From assembly GCF_030160715.1 (NCBI RefSeq), contig NZ_BSOW01000004.1, forward strand, positions 186,001 to 250,000: DNA of 64,000 nt, written 5' to 3'. Source of the stretch: Bradyrhizobium iriomotense (GTDB lineage: Bacteria > Pseudomonadota > Alphaproteobacteria > Rhizobiales > Xanthobacteraceae). Both the position numbers and the translations under genes were made by a program. Of this stretch, positions 45,959 to 55,333 are shown in pieces (position 1 is the stretch's first letter; the number at the start of each line of letters is the position of its first letter). The notes under the pieces were generated by a model. It worked only from the letters and a program-made list of their open reading frames with translations. It ran no database searches and had not been told where the DNA came from.

Positions 45959-46849
45959 ATGGCAGCGAAGACGAAGTTCCGGGGGTCGTTTACCGCGTTG
46001 GTCACGCCGTTCAAGAACGGCTCGCTGGACGAGGGCGCGTTCCGCTCGCTGGTCAACTGGCAGATCGCCGAGGGCACCCACGGCCTGGTTCCGGTCGGCA
46101 CCACCGGCGAGAGCCCGACGCTCAGCCACGACGAGCACAAGAAGGTCGTCGAATGGTGCATCCAGGAGGCCAAGGGGCGGGTGCCCGTGATCGCCGGCGC
46201 CGGCTCCAACTCCACCAAAGAAGCCGTCGAGCTCGCCCGGCACGCCGAGAAGGCGGGCGCCAATGCCGTGCTGGTGGTGACGCCCTACTACAACAAGCCG
46301 ACCCAGGAAGGGCTCTACCAGCACTTCAAGGCGATCAACGATGCGATTGGAATTCCGATCATTATCTACAACATCCCGCCGCGCTCGGTGATCGACATGT
46401 CGGTCGACACGATGAAGCGGCTGTGGGATTTGAAGAACATCGCGGGCGTCAAGGACGCCACCGCCAGTATGGTGCGGGTCTCGCAGCAGCGCGCCGCGAT
46501 GGGCGAGGATTTCAACCAGCTCTCGGGCGAGGATGCGACCGTGCTCGGCTATATGGCGCATGGCGGCCATGGCTGCATCTCGGTGACCTCCAACGTCGCG
46601 CCACGCCTGTGCTCGGAATTCCACACCGCCTGGCAGAAGGGCGACCACGCAACCGCCTTAAAGTTGCACGACAAGTTGATGCCGCTGCACAACAATCTCT
46701 TCATCGAGAGCAATCCGGCGCCGATCAAATATGCGCTGTCCCTGCTCGGGAAGCTGGACGAGACGCTGCGGCTGCCGATGGTGCCGGTGTCCGAGCCGAC
46801 CCGCGTCGCGGTACGCAGCGCCATGGTCCATGCGGGCCTGATCAACTGA
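45959..46849 (+). CDS. dapA: 4-hydroxy-tetrahydrodipicolinate synthase
   Basis: A 296-residue TIM-barrel enzyme that condenses pyruvate with aspartate semialdehyde in lysine and diaminopimelate synthesis. [14 protein letters not shown] (pyruvate carboxylate site), [18 protein letters not shown] with the catalytic tyrosine, IIYNIPPRS, and the Schiff-base lysine in IAGVKDATA are present. GGAGGAAG lies just upstream of the ATG. It is followed by mscL after 25 bases. Confidence 0.97.
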   Translation: MAAKTKFRGSFTALVTPFKNGSLDEGAFRSLVNWQIAEGTHGLVPVGTTGESPTLSHDEHKKVVEWCIQEAKGRVPVIAGAGSNSTKEAVELARHAEKAGANAVLVVTPYYNKPTQEGLYQHFKAINDAIGIPIIIYNIPPRSVIDMSVDTMKRLWDLKNIAGVKDATASMVRVSQQRAAMGEDFNQLSGEDATVLGYMAHGGHGCISVTSNVAPRLCSEFHTAWQKGDHATALKLHDKLMPLHNNLFIESNPAPIKYALSLLGKLDETLRLPMVPVSEPTRVAVRSAMVHAGLIN

Positions 46850-46874
46850 CGTCAACATCCGGGGGGATTGGTTC

Positions 46875-47321
46875 ATGAGCAAGGTCGAGGAAAAGGGCAT
46901 GCAGATGCTCAAGGAGTTCCGCGAGTTTGCCATGAAGGGCAATGTCGTGGACCTCGCGGTCGGCGTCATCATCGGCGCGGCCTTTGGCGCCATCGTCAAT
47001 TCGCTGGTCGGCGACGTGATCATGCCGATGATCGGCGCGGCCACCGGCGGGCTCGACTTCTCCAACTACTTCACCCCGTTGTCGAGCAAGGTCACCGCCA
47101 CCAATTTGGCTGATGCGAAAAAGCAGGGTGCCGTCTTGGCTTGGGGCAGCTTCCTCACGCTGACGATCAACTTCATCATCGTTGCCTTCGTGCTGTTCCT
47201 GGTGATCCGTGCGATGAACACCTTGAAGCGCAAGGAGGAAGCGGCGCCTGCCGCTCCGCCGAAGCCTTCAGCCGAGGTTGAGCTGCTGACCGAGATCCGC
47301 GATCTTCTCAAGAAGTCTTGA
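46875..47321 (+). CDS. mscL: Large-conductance mechanosensitive channel
   Basis: A 148-residue inner-membrane channel that opens under osmotic downshock. [20 protein letters not shown] (first helix with the pore constriction), [13 protein letters not shown], a second helix [20 protein letters not shown], and the C-terminal bundle [15 protein letters not shown] match the family. GGGGGGA upstream of the ATG serves as the ribosome-binding site. The periplasmic loop is slightly longer than in E. coli. Confidence 0.97.
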   Translation: MSKVEEKGMQMLKEFREFAMKGNVVDLAVGVIIGAAFGAIVNSLVGDVIMPMIGAATGGLDFSNYFTPLSSKVTATNLADAKKQGAVLAWGSFLTLTINFIIVAFVLFLVIRAMNTLKRKEEAAPAAPPKPSAEVELLTEIRDLLKKS

Positions 47322-47395
47322 CGCGCGCGCCTCATCCAAACTGTTAGCGTGCGCGCGCATCCTGCTCAGGTTTTTCTGCCAGGTTTTTTACTACG

Positions 47396-47869
47396 ATGGC
47401 CGACAAGAACGAACGCCCCATCAAGGTCGTGGCGGAAAATCGCAAGGCGCGCTTCAACTATGCGATCGAGGACACGGTCGAGGCCGGCATTGCGCTGACC
47501 GGCACTGAGGTCAAGTCGATCCGTAGCGGCAAGAGCACGATTGCCGAATCCTACGCGGATTCGAAGAACGGCGAGATCTGGCTGATCAACGCCACCATTC
47601 CCGAATATCTCCAGGGCAATCGCTTCAACCACGAGCCCAAAAGGCCGCGAAAGCTGCTCCTCCACCGCAGGCAGATCAACAAGCTCATCGGCGCGGTAGA
47701 TCGCGAAGGCATGACGCTGATCCCGCTCAAGCTTTACTTCAACGAGCGCGGTCGCGCGAAGCTTCAGCTCGCGATCGCCAAGGGCAAGAAGCTGCACGAC
47801 AAGCGCGAGTCCGAGAAGAAGCGCGACTGGGGCCGGGAGAAGGGCCGGCTGATGCGGGCGAGGGGATGA
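47396..47869 (+). CDS. smpB: SsrA-binding protein SmpB
   Basis: A 157-residue partner of tmRNA in ribosome rescue. [57 protein letters not shown] and the basic tail [20 protein letters not shown] are diagnostic. Together with RNase R elsewhere in the window it completes the known trans-translation pathway except for the tmRNA itself, which is not seen here. It is followed by a peroxiredoxin gene four bases later. Confidence 0.97.
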   Translation: MADKNERPIKVVAENRKARFNYAIEDTVEAGIALTGTEVKSIRSGKSTIAESYADSKNGEIWLINATIPEYLQGNRFNHEPKRPRKLLLHRRQINKLIGAVDREGMTLIPLKLYFNERGRAKLQLAIAKGKKLHDKRESEKKRDWGREKGRLMRARG

Positions 47870-47873
47870 GGCG

Positions 47874-48455
47874 ATGAACCAGAGAAACCTGCTCGAGGTC
47901 GACTGGAGCAAGATCCCGGCGCCGATAGACGACGGCGGCGCGGCGCATCTGAAGGGCATGACGATCCCGCCGGTCAGCCTGCGCGCGACCGACGATACGT
48001 CAGTGACGCTGTCGGCGCTCCGCGGCCGCATCGTGGTGTTCGGCTATCCGCGCACCGGTGAGCCGGGCAAGATCGCGCTGGTCGACGACTGGGACATGAT
48101 CCCCGGCGCGCGCGGCTGCACGCCGCAGACCTGTGCGTTCCGCGATCTCTTTGCCGAGCTGAAGGCGGCGGGCACGTCCCACGTGTTCGGGCTCTCGACC
48201 CAGAGCAACGACTACCAGACCGAAATGGCCTCGCGGCTGCATCTGCCGTTCCCGGTGCTGTCGGACGAGAAGCTCGAGCTGACCCGCGCGCTCAACCTGC
48301 CGACGATGGAGGTTGTCGGGCTGACGCTGATCAAGCGGCTTGCGCTGATCATCGACGACGCGAAGATCACGCACGTTTTCTATCCGGTGTTTCCGCCAGA
48401 TCGGAATGCAGGCGACGTGCTGGACTGGCTGAAGGCCAATCCGGTCAAGCTCTAA
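47874..48455 (+). CDS. Peroxiredoxin (AhpC/TSA fold)
   Basis: A 193-residue thiol peroxidase-like protein. GRIVVFGYPRTGEPGKIA is followed by GARGCTPQTCAFRDLF, which holds the peroxidatic cysteine region in a CTPQTC motif, then VFGLSTQSNDYQ and FPVLSDEKLELTRALNLP. This fits a BCP/PrxQ-like protein with an unusually long loop before the cysteine (VDDWDMIP). It is probably co-transcribed with smpB and converges with the uracil-DNA glycosylase gene, with a four-base overlap. Confidence 0.87.
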   Translation: MNQRNLLEVDWSKIPAPIDDGGAAHLKGMTIPPVSLRATDDTSVTLSALRGRIVVFGYPRTGEPGKIALVDDWDMIPGARGCTPQTCAFRDLFAELKAAGTSHVFGLSTQSNDYQTEMASRLHLPFPVLSDEKLELTRALNLPTMEVVGLTLIKRLALIIDDAKITHVFYPVFPPDRNAGDVLDWLKANPVKL

Positions 48456-49126
48456 TCGAGGTCGGCCTTCACCTTCGCGAACACGCCGCGGAACATGTCA
48501 GGCGTGAGCACGCCGGTGTTCGTGTTGTAGCGGGAGCAGTGATAGCTGTCGTAAAGCTTGAACGCGCTCGCCTGGTGCACCGCGCCGTGACCGAACGGCG
48601 CCTGCGCGCCCTTCAGGCCCAGCGGCTTGAGCACGGTATCGTGCGCAATCCGTCCCAGCGCGACGATGGCGCGCAAGTTCGGCATCGTCTCGAGGTTCGC
48701 GGCGAGGAAGCGGCGGCAGGTGTTGATCTCTGCCGGCAACGGCTTGTTCTGCGGCGGCACGCAATGCACCGCATTGGCGATCCGGCAGTCGACCAGCTTC
48801 AGGCCGTCATCGGGCCGTGCCTGATAGGTCCCCTTGGCAAAACCGTACTCGATCAGCGTTGCGTAGAGCAGGTCGCCGGCATAGTCGCCCGTGAACGGGC
48901 GACCCGTGCGGTTGGCGCCCTGCATCCCCGGTGCGAGACCGACGATCAGCAGTCGCGCCTTGACGTCGCCGAAGGGCGCAACCGGCGCGTTGTGCCAGGA
49001 CGGCTCACGCGTCCGGTTCGCCTCGCGAAAGGTGACCAGACGCGGACAGAGCGGGCAGTCACGGTCGGGTACGACGGTGGGGGCCTGGCGGCTTGACCGG
49101 GCCGCTTCACTCGTCGAAGTCGTCAT
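48452..49126 (-). CDS. Uracil-DNA glycosylase, family 5-like (iron-sulfur)
   Basis: A 224-residue base-excision repair enzyme. Cysteines in DCPLCPRL and later in NAVHCVPPQNKP and INTCRRFL can hold a 4Fe-4S cluster. The catalytic motif GLAPGMQGANRTGRPFTGD matches family 5 (UDGb), and YHCSRYNTNTGVLT stands in place of the usual HPSRxNTNTG. The start at 49126 lies inside the end of the NYN gene, so the two are translationally linked. The NYN overlap suggests a joint nucleic-acid role. Confidence 0.88.
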   Translation of the reverse strand: MTTSTSEAARSSRQAPTVVPDRDCPLCPRLVTFREANRTREPSWHNAPVAPFGDVKARLLIVGLAPGMQGANRTGRPFTGDYAGDLLYATLIEYGFAKGTYQARPDDGLKLVDCRIANAVHCVPPQNKPLPAEINTCRRFLAANLETMPNLRAIVALGRIAHDTVLKPLGLKGAQAPFGHGAVHQASAFKLYDSYHCSRYNTNTGVLTPDMFRGVFAKVKADLD

Positions 49127-49751
49127 CGCCCCTCGGCGCCATCGTGGTCGCGCGCTGGAGGAATTGCGGGGCGTGATGACGTGCTTCGCGGTCGCCACGC
49201 TCGCGTGGAGCCGGGCGTTCGGACGGGTCGCGGCCCAGCTTGGACTGGAGCTCGACGAGGTCGGTGAAGACGTCGGCCTGGCGGCGCAGCTCGTCTGCGA
49301 TCATCGGCGGCTGGCTGGCGATGGTGGAGATGACGGTGACGCGCACGCCGCGGCGCTGCACGGCCTCGACCAGAGAGCGGAAATCGCCGTCACCGGAGAA
49401 CAGCACCATCTGGTCGATGTGCTCGGCGAGCTCCATGGCGTCCACCGCGAGCTCGATATCCATGTTGCCCTTGACCTTGCGGCGGCCGCTGGCGTCGATG
49501 AATTCTTTCGTCGCCTTGGTGACGACGGTGTAGCCGTTGTAGTCGAGCCAGTCGATCAGCGGACGTATCGAGGAGTATTCCTGATCCTCGATGATGGCGG
49601 TGTAGTAGAACGCCCGCAGCAGTGTCCCGCGGCTCTGAAATTCCTTCAGCAGGCGCTTGTAATCGATATCGAAACCCAGCGTTTTTGCCGTCGCGTACAG
49701 ATTGGCCCCGTCGATGAAGAGCGCGATCTTGTTGGTCGGAGAAAGTGACAT
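49107..49751 (-). CDS. NYN domain protein (LabA/DUF88 type), putative ribonuclease
   Basis: A 214-residue PIN-like protein. IALFIDGANLYATAKTLGFD, the acidic FSGDGDFRSLVEAVQRRG and the preceding KGNMDIELAVDAMELAE supply the conserved aspartates of a metal-dependent nuclease, and GVRVTVIST closes the fold. The arginine-rich C-terminal tail (RDPSERPAPRERGDREARHH) is likely disordered and may bind RNA. It overlaps the downstream UDG gene by 20 bases. Confidence 0.9.
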   Translation of the reverse strand: MSLSPTNKIALFIDGANLYATAKTLGFDIDYKRLLKEFQSRGTLLRAFYYTAIIEDQEYSSIRPLIDWLDYNGYTVVTKATKEFIDASGRRKVKGNMDIELAVDAMELAEHIDQMVLFSGDGDFRSLVEAVQRRGVRVTVISTIASQPPMIADELRRQADVFTDLVELQSKLGRDPSERPAPRERGDREARHHAPQFLQRATTMAPRGDDDFDE

Positions 49752-50077
49752 TCAGTTGCTCGCGTAGTGTTCGTGTTCAATCGTTTATTGTTGGCGCGAC
49801 GGCAGCAATCCGCGCAGATCAAGAGGCTGCCAAAACCCGTCGAAACAGTAAATCCGGAGAAGTCGGGGCAAACCAAGGTATAGTTATGGCGGTCGGCCCG
49901 TCCGGCGCCGCCCTCCTTGGCGACCCGGGAAACGCCGATTCTAACCCCAATTTGGGGTTATCAGAGGCGTTTGGCGAGGCCAAATCACAAAATGATCTTG
50001 CGAAACCGTCCCGGCCTCTATAACTAGCGCGCATCATCCACATGTTTTGACACACCCAAGAGCGGAGCGACAGTCCA
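49752..50077. other. Gap between the NYN gene and rpoZ
   Basis: A divergent promoter region of about 326 bases. It contains a perfect 19-bp palindrome (49942-49960) and, near the rpoZ start, the GAGCGGAG ribosome-binding region. No gene is seen. Confidence 0.5.
49942..49960. promoter_or_regulatory. Perfect palindrome upstream of rpoZ
   Basis: TAACCCCAA-T-TTGGGGTTA has 9-bp arms. It could be a regulator site for rpoZ/rsh or for the NYN gene; there is no T-run, so it is not an obvious terminator. Confidence 0.45.
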
Positions 50078-50470
50078 ATGGCTCGCGTCACCGTAGAAGA
50101 TTGCATCGACAAGGTCGATAACCGGTTTGACCTCGTCCTGCTGGCCGCCCACCGCGCCCGCATGATTTCGTCCGGTTCACAACTAACGGTTGACCGGGAT
50201 AACGACAAGAACCCTGTTGTCTCTTTGCGCGAAATTGCCGACCAGACCATCTCGCCGGAGGATCTGCGCGAGGAGCTGGTCCACTCCCTCCAGAAATTCG
50301 TCGAGGTGGACGAGCCTGAGCCCGATACCGTGCCTTTGATCGGTTCCGCTGGCGCCAGCGTCGATGCCGACGATACCGAGGTTGCTGTCGAACGCATGAC
50401 GGAAGAGGAGCTCCTGAAGGGCCTCGAGGGCCTTGCGCCGCCGGAGGAGCAGCCCGAGGAGGACGAGTAA
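50078..50470 (+). CDS. rpoZ: RNA polymerase omega subunit
   Basis: A 130-residue subunit that folds around the beta-prime C-terminus. [32 protein letters not shown] and [19 protein letters not shown] are the family signatures; the acidic C-terminal extension (EEQPEEDE) is typical for alphaproteobacteria. It is followed by a strong terminator and then the RelA/SpoT gene, a common pairing. Confidence 0.98.
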   Translation: MARVTVEDCIDKVDNRFDLVLLAAHRARMISSGSQLTVDRDNDKNPVVSLREIADQTISPEDLREELVHSLQKFVEVDEPEPDTVPLIGSAGASVDADDTEVAVERMTEEELLKGLEGLAPPEEQPEEDE

Positions 50471-50508
50471 TCGTCCCGGCGCCGCGCCGACGAAATTTTG
50501 ATTTCATC

Positions 50509-50543
50509 AAAGGCCCGAACCCGCGTTCGGGCCTTTGCTTTTG
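50509..50543 (+). terminator. Rho-independent terminator after rpoZ
   Basis: AAAGGCCCGAAC (50509-50520) pairs perfectly with GTTCGGGCCTTT (50525-50536) around a CCGC loop, followed by GCTTTTGTT. Confidence 0.93.
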
Positions 50544-50682
50544 TTGACCTTTTCGTGGTTACCATAGCATCGCGCGAAGTGCTTGCGAGAGCTTGTTTCC
50601 GATTATGTCGGACGCGCGCGAGATCGGCGTTAAGATATGTATACAACGGGCCCTCCGCTGGTCCGTTTGAAGGCAGGAAGGC

Positions 50683-52974
50683 ATGGTGTATCGGCGTCGC
50701 AGATTTACGCAGATGGAGGCAGCGACCGATTCGGTCGCCGTAGCCCCGACTGCGCCGACAGCGGCGCGGCCCGCGAAGCCGCGGGCGCGGATGATGCGGC
50801 AGTATGACCTCGTCGAGCGCGTCAGGTCCTATAACCCGAACACCAACGAAGACCTGCTGAACCGCGCCTACGTCTACGCGATGAAGGCGCACGGTTCGCA
50901 GACCCGCGCCTCGGGAGATCCGTACTTCTCTCACCCACTCGAAGTGGCGGCGATCCTTACCGACCTGAAGCTCGACGACGCCACCATCGTCGCGGCGCTG
51001 CTGCACGATACGATCGAGGACACCGAGGCAACGCGCGCCGAGATCGACCAGATCTTCGGCTCCGAGATCGGCGCGCTGGTCGAGGGCCTGACCAAGCTGA
51101 AGCGGCTGGAGCTGGTGTCGCGCGAGGCCAAGCAGGCCGAGAACCTGCGCAAGCTCCTGCTGGCGATCGCCGACGACGTTCGCGTCCTGCTGGTCAAGCT
51201 CGCCGACCGCCTGCACAACATGCGCACGCTGGAATTCGTGCCGCCGGCATCGCGGCGCCGGATCGCCGAGGAAACGCTCGACATCTACGCGCCGCTCGCG
51301 GGCCGCATGGGTATGCAGGAGATGCGTGAGGAGCTGGAGGACCTGTCCTTCCGCACGCTCGATCCAGAAGCCTACAACGTGGTGATGCAGCGGCTCGATG
51401 CACTGGCCGAGCGCAACCGCAATTTGATCGGTGAGATCGAGGCTCAGCTCTCCAACAATCTGCGCCACAGGGGCCTTGGCGCGCGGGTCTACGGTCGCCG
51501 CAAGAAGCCGTTTTCGATCTGGACCAAGATGGAGCGCAAGTCGGTCGGCTTCGAGCAATTGTCCGACATCTTCGGCTTCCGCGTCGTGGTGAACGACGTC
51601 CAGGCCTGCTACCGCGCGCTCGGTATCGTCCACACCACCTGGCCGGTCGTGCCCGGCCGCTTCAAGGACTACATCTCGACGCCCAAGCAGAACGATTATC
51701 GTTCGATCCACACGACGGTCATCGGCCCCGGCAACCAGCGCGTCGAGCTCCAGATCCGCACCGAGGAGATGGACCAGATCGCCGAGCGCGGCATCGCCGC
51801 GCACGTCTTCTACAAGGAGGATGCCGGCTCGCCGACCGAATTCCTGAAGCGCGAGTCCAACGCCTTTGCCTGGCTGCGTCACACCGTCGGCATCCTGTCC
51901 GAGAGCGCCAACCCCGAGGAATTCCTCGAGCACACCAAGCTCGAATTGTTCCACGACCAGGTGTTCTGCTTCACCCCGAAGGGCAAGCTGATCGCGTTGC
52001 CGCGCCATGCCAACGTGATCGACTTCGCCTATGCCGTTCACACCGACGTCGGCAACAGCGCGGTCGGCTGCAAGATCAACGGCAAGTTCGCGCCGCTGTC
52101 CTCGGAGCTTCAGAACGGCGACGAGGTCGAGGTGCTGACCTCGGAGGCGCAATCGGCGCCGCCGTCGGCCTGGGAATCGCTTGCCGTCACCGGCAAGGCG
52201 CGCGCGGCGATCCGGCGCGCCACCCGCACCGCGGTGCGCGACCAGTATGCTGGCCTCGGCCGGCGTATCGTCGAGCGCCTGTTCGAGCGTGCCAAGATCG
52301 ACTACGCCGACGACAAGCTGAAGGGCGCGCTGCCGCGCCTTGCCCGCTCCTCGATCGAGGACGTGATGGCGGCGGTCGGCCGCGGCGAGATCAAGGCCTC
52401 CGACGTCGCGCGGGCCATGTATCCCGACTACAAGGAAGAGCGGGTCGGGCGCTACGCCAAGAAGGGGCTGGCCGCCAAGCTCAAGGAGACCGTGGTGCCA
52501 GGGACGACGCCACGTCCCCCGGCTGCGATCCCGATCCGCGGCATCAATTCCGACCTGCCGGTGAAGTTCGCGCCGAACGGCGGGGCCGTGCCCGGCGACC
52601 GCATCGTCGGCATCGTCACCCCGGGCGAGGGCATCACCATCTATCCGATCCAGGCGTCGGCCCTGAAGGATTTCGAGGAGGAGCCGGAGCGCTGGCTCGA
52701 CGTGCGCTGGGACATCGAGGACACCACGCCGCAGCGCTTCCCGGCCCGTATCAAGGTCGAGAACGTCAACGAGCCCGGCGCGCTCGCACAGATCGCGACC
52801 GTGATCGCCGAGCACGACGGCAATATCGACAATATCAGCATGCAGCGCCGCTCGCCGGACTTCACCGAGACGACCATCGATCTCGAGGTCTATGACCTGA
52901 AGCACCTGAGCGCGATCATAGCCCAGTTGCGCGCGAAGGCGGTCGTCGCCCGCGTCGAACGTGTTAATGGATGA
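50683..52974 (+). CDS. rsh: Bifunctional (p)ppGpp synthetase/hydrolase (RelA/SpoT, Rsh)
   Basis: A 763-residue stringent-response enzyme, normally the single long RSH in Rhizobiales. The HD hydrolase domain carries ALLHDTIEDTE and LVKLADRLHNMRTLEFVPP, so degradation is possible; the synthetase domain has YGRRKKPFSIWTKMERK and NDYRSIHTTVIGP; then TGS (VFCFTPKGKLIALPRHANV) and a C-terminal ACT domain (VNEPGALAQIATVIAEHDGN). The first 30 residues are variable; an internal ATG (residue 11) is another possible start. Confidence 0.97.
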   Translation: MVYRRRRFTQMEAATDSVAVAPTAPTAARPAKPRARMMRQYDLVERVRSYNPNTNEDLLNRAYVYAMKAHGSQTRASGDPYFSHPLEVAAILTDLKLDDATIVAALLHDTIEDTEATRAEIDQIFGSEIGALVEGLTKLKRLELVSREAKQAENLRKLLLAIADDVRVLLVKLADRLHNMRTLEFVPPASRRRIAEETLDIYAPLAGRMGMQEMREELEDLSFRTLDPEAYNVVMQRLDALAERNRNLIGEIEAQLSNNLRHRGLGARVYGRRKKPFSIWTKMERKSVGFEQLSDIFGFRVVVNDVQACYRALGIVHTTWPVVPGRFKDYISTPKQNDYRSIHTTVIGPGNQRVELQIRTEEMDQIAERGIAAHVFYKEDAGSPTEFLKRESNAFAWLRHTVGILSESANPEEFLEHTKLELFHDQVFCFTPKGKLIALPRHANVIDFAYAVHTDVGNSAVGCKINGKFAPLSSELQNGDEVEVLTSEAQSAPPSAWESLAVTGKARAAIRRATRTAVRDQYAGLGRRIVERLFERAKIDYADDKLKGALPRLARSSIEDVMAAVGRGEIKASDVARAMYPDYKEERVGRYAKKGLAAKLKETVVPGTTPRPPAAIPIRGINSDLPVKFAPNGGAVPGDRIVGIVTPGEGITIYPIQASALKDFEEEPERWLDVRWDIEDTTPQRFPARIKVENVNEPGALAQIATVIAEHDGNIDNISMQRRSPDFTETTIDLEVYDLKHLSAIIAQLRAKAVVARVERVNG

Positions 52975-53011
52975 AGCTCGTCGTTGCCGGGCTTGCCGTC
53001 TACGCGTAAAG

Positions 53012-53112
53012 CTTCGCCGGCCCGATACTGAAGGCCCGGCGAAGACCTCGCGGAGCCGGGACCCGGCAACCCATCTCCTCGAAGAGGATGGATGCGCGGG
53101 TCAAGCCCGCGC
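53012..53112. repeat. Palindromic intergenic repeat before pdxJ
   Basis: CTTCGCCGG (53012-53020) pairs with CCGGCGAAG, and further on GCGCGGG (53094-53100) pairs with CCCGCGC (53106-53112). It fills most of the gap between rsh and pdxJ and is unlike the GTCATTCC family. Confidence 0.65.
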
Positions 53113-53150
53113 CTGACGAGCTGAGTAATGTCACCTTTGTGAGTCTTGCT

Positions 53151-53903
53151 ATGCCCGTTCCTCCGCTTCGCCTCGGCGTCAATGTCGACCATGTCGCGAC
53201 CCTGCGTAACGCGCGCGGCGGCCGCAATCCCGATCCGGTGCGCGCTGCTTTGCTGGCGATCGAGGCCGGCGCCGACGGCATCACCGCACATTTGCGCGAA
53301 GACCGCCGGCATATCCGCGACGAGGACATGGCACGGCTGAAGGCGGAAATCTCCAAGCCTCTGAACTTCGAGATGGCGGCGACCGACGACATGTTGCGCA
53401 TCTCGCTCGCCACCAGGCCGCATGCGGTGTGCCTGGTGCCGGAGCGCCGCCAGGAGGTGACGACCGAAGGCGGGCTCGATGTGGTCGGACAGCACAATGC
53501 GCTCGCGCCTTTCATCGCGCGGCTGAACGACGCCAACATCCGCGTGTCGCTGTTCATCGCCGCCGACCCCGCGCAGATCGAGATGGCGGCGCGGCTGCGC
53601 GCGCCGGTGATCGAGATCCACACCGGAGGGTGGTGCGACGCCGTGGTCGACGGGCACACCGACAAGGCCGAGGCCGAATGGCAGCGCATCGTGGCCGGCG
53701 CCAGGCTGGCGCGCGCCGCGGGCCTCGAGGTCCATGCCGGTCACGGGCTCGATTATGTGACGGCGGAGAAGATCTCGGCGCTGCCCGAGATCGTCGAGCT
53801 GAACATCGGCTATTACATGATGGGCGAGGCGCTGTTCGTCGGCCTTGCCGAAACGGTGCGCAGCATGCGCGCCGCAATGGACCGCGGCCGGAGCAAGGCA
53901 TGA
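53151..53903 (+). CDS. pdxJ: Pyridoxine 5'-phosphate synthase
   Basis: A 250-residue TIM-barrel enzyme that makes pyridoxine phosphate from 1-deoxyxylulose phosphate and aminoacetone phosphate. [51 protein letters not shown] and [14 protein letters not shown] carry the family residues. The ATG at 53151 is the family start. The stop codon overlaps the acpS start as ATGA. Confidence 0.97.
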   Translation: MPVPPLRLGVNVDHVATLRNARGGRNPDPVRAALLAIEAGADGITAHLREDRRHIRDEDMARLKAEISKPLNFEMAATDDMLRISLATRPHAVCLVPERRQEVTTEGGLDVVGQHNALAPFIARLNDANIRVSLFIAADPAQIEMAARLRAPVIEIHTGGWCDAVVDGHTDKAEAEWQRIVAGARLARAAGLEVHAGHGLDYVTAEKISALPEIVELNIGYYMMGEALFVGLAETVRSMRAAMDRGRSKA

Positions 53904-54319
53904 TCATTGGCATCGGCTCCGACCTGATCGACATCACCCGCGTCGCCAATGTGATCGAGCGCCATGGCGAACGCTTCCTCGACCGCATCTTCACCGAGGC
54001 CGAGCGCGCCAAGGCGGAGCGCCGCGCCAAGAACGAGAAGATGGTGGTCGCGACCTATGCCAAACGGTTCGCCGCCAAGGAGGCCTGCTCCAAGGCGCTC
54101 GGGACCGGCATCCGGAGCGGCGTCTGGTGGCGCGACATGGGGGTGGTCAACCTGCCCGGGGGGCGGCCGACCATGCAATTGACCGGCGGGGCGCTGGCCC
54201 GGCTGAAGGCGCTGACGCCGGAGGGCTTCGAGGCGCGGATCGACCTTTCGATCACCGACGACTGGCCGCTCGCCCAGGCCTTCGTCATCATTTCCGCCAT
54301 ACCGCTGGCGAAACCTTGA
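53900..54319 (+). CDS. acpS: Holo-[acyl-carrier-protein] synthase
   Basis: A 139-residue phosphopantetheinyl transferase that activates acyl carrier protein. [20 protein letters not shown] with the magnesium-binding aspartate, and [19 protein letters not shown] with the second acidic site, are diagnostic. It is coupled to pdxJ by a 4-base overlap; the pdxJ-acpS-lepB-rnc-era order is conserved in proteobacteria. Confidence 0.97.
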   Translation: MIIGIGSDLIDITRVANVIERHGERFLDRIFTEAERAKAERRAKNEKMVVATYAKRFAAKEACSKALGTGIRSGVWWRDMGVVNLPGGRPTMQLTGGALARLKALTPEGFEARIDLSITDDWPLAQAFVIISAIPLAKP

Positions 54320-54571
54320 TCTGCCAGCCCTGAAATTAAAATAATATAACAAATTCAATATCTTATATATTGTTGATGCGACCCTTCATTGCGTGGTTGG
54401 CGACAACCGTCTAAAAGTTCGCCGGCGCAATGTCAGCCCGGGGCGAATTCAGCTTTACGCCGGAATTCGCCCTCACTATCAGAATCAGGACAATCTCCTT
54501 ACGCCGCAAAGCGACGGGGCTATGCGCGGGAACGGGCGTTCCGTGACCGCGGGACCGGAATTGGGAAAGCA
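54320..54571 (+). promoter_or_regulatory. AT-rich gap before lepB
   Basis: Positions 54333-54375 are strikingly AT-rich (AATTAAAATAATATAACAAA and TATCTTATATATTGTT) within a GC-rich genome. This is probably the promoter region of the lepB-rnc-era operon; no exact -35/-10 pair is claimed. Confidence 0.5.
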
Positions 54572-55333
54572 ATGAGCGTGACTTCAGGAACCAAATCTGA
54601 GAGCGGCGTCGGCGAAACCGTCCGGGTCGTCATCCACGCTCTCCTGATCGCGCTGGTGATCCGCACCTTCCTGTTCCAGCCGTTCAACATTCCCTCCGGC
54701 TCGATGAAGGCGACGCTGCTGGTCGGCGACTACCTGTTCGTGTCGAAATATTCCTACGGCTATAGCCATTACTCGATCCCGTTCTCGCCGCCGCTGTTCT
54801 CGGGACGCGTCTTCGGCTCGGACCCGAACCGCGGCGACATCGTCGTGTTCCGCCTGCCGAAGGACGACACCACCGACTACATCAAGCGCGTGATAGGGCT
54901 GCCCGGCGACCGCGTCCAGATGAGGGAGGGGCTGCTCTACATCAACGACGTGCCGGTGCAGCGCGAACGCTTGAGCGACTTCGTCGGCGAAGACCCCTGC
55001 GGCTCGTCGGACGCCACCGCGCGGGTGAAGCGCTGGAAGGAGACGCTGCCGAACGGCGTCACCTATGAGACGCTCGATTGCGTCGACAACGGCTTCTACG
55101 ATAACACCAACGTCTACACGGTGCCGGCCGGCCATTTCTTCATGATGGGCGACAACCGTGACAATTCGACCGACAGCCGCGTGCAGTCGGCGGTGGGCTA
55201 CGTGCCGCAGGAGAACCTGATCGGCCGTGCCCAGATGATCTTCTTCTCCATCGCCGAAGGCGAGCACGCCTGGATGTTCTGGCGTTGGCCCTGGGCGGTG
55301 CGCTGGAACCGAATGTTCAAAATCGTCCGATGA
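54572..55333 (+). CDS. lepB: Signal peptidase I
   Basis: A 253-residue membrane-anchored protease that removes signal peptides. One membrane helix (VVIHALLIALVIRTFLFQPF) precedes the catalytic serine in IPSGSMKATLLVGD; the catalytic lysine lies in DTTDYIKRVIGLPGDRVQ, and GHFFMMGDNRDNSTDSR is the box E motif. The start at 54572 is the family start. The stop overlaps the rnc start (ATGA). Confidence 0.97.
   Translation: MSVTSGTKSESGVGETVRVVIHALLIALVIRTFLFQPFNIPSGSMKATLLVGDYLFVSKYSYGYSHYSIPFSPPLFSGRVFGSDPNRGDIVVFRLPKDDTTDYIKRVIGLPGDRVQMREGLLYINDVPVQRERLSDFVGEDPCGSSDATARVKRWKETLPNGVTYETLDCVDNGFYDNTNVYTVPAGHFFMMGDNRDNSTDSRVQSAVGYVPQENLIGRAQMIFFSIAEGEHAWMFWRWPWAVRWNRMFKIVR

Noticed and set aside
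49819..52905. Very long open frame (over 1000 codons) on the minus strand opposite rsh
   Set aside because: It mirrors the GC-rich third-position pattern of rsh, is rich in Arg/Asp/His/Leu, and shows no family motif. It is an antisense shadow.
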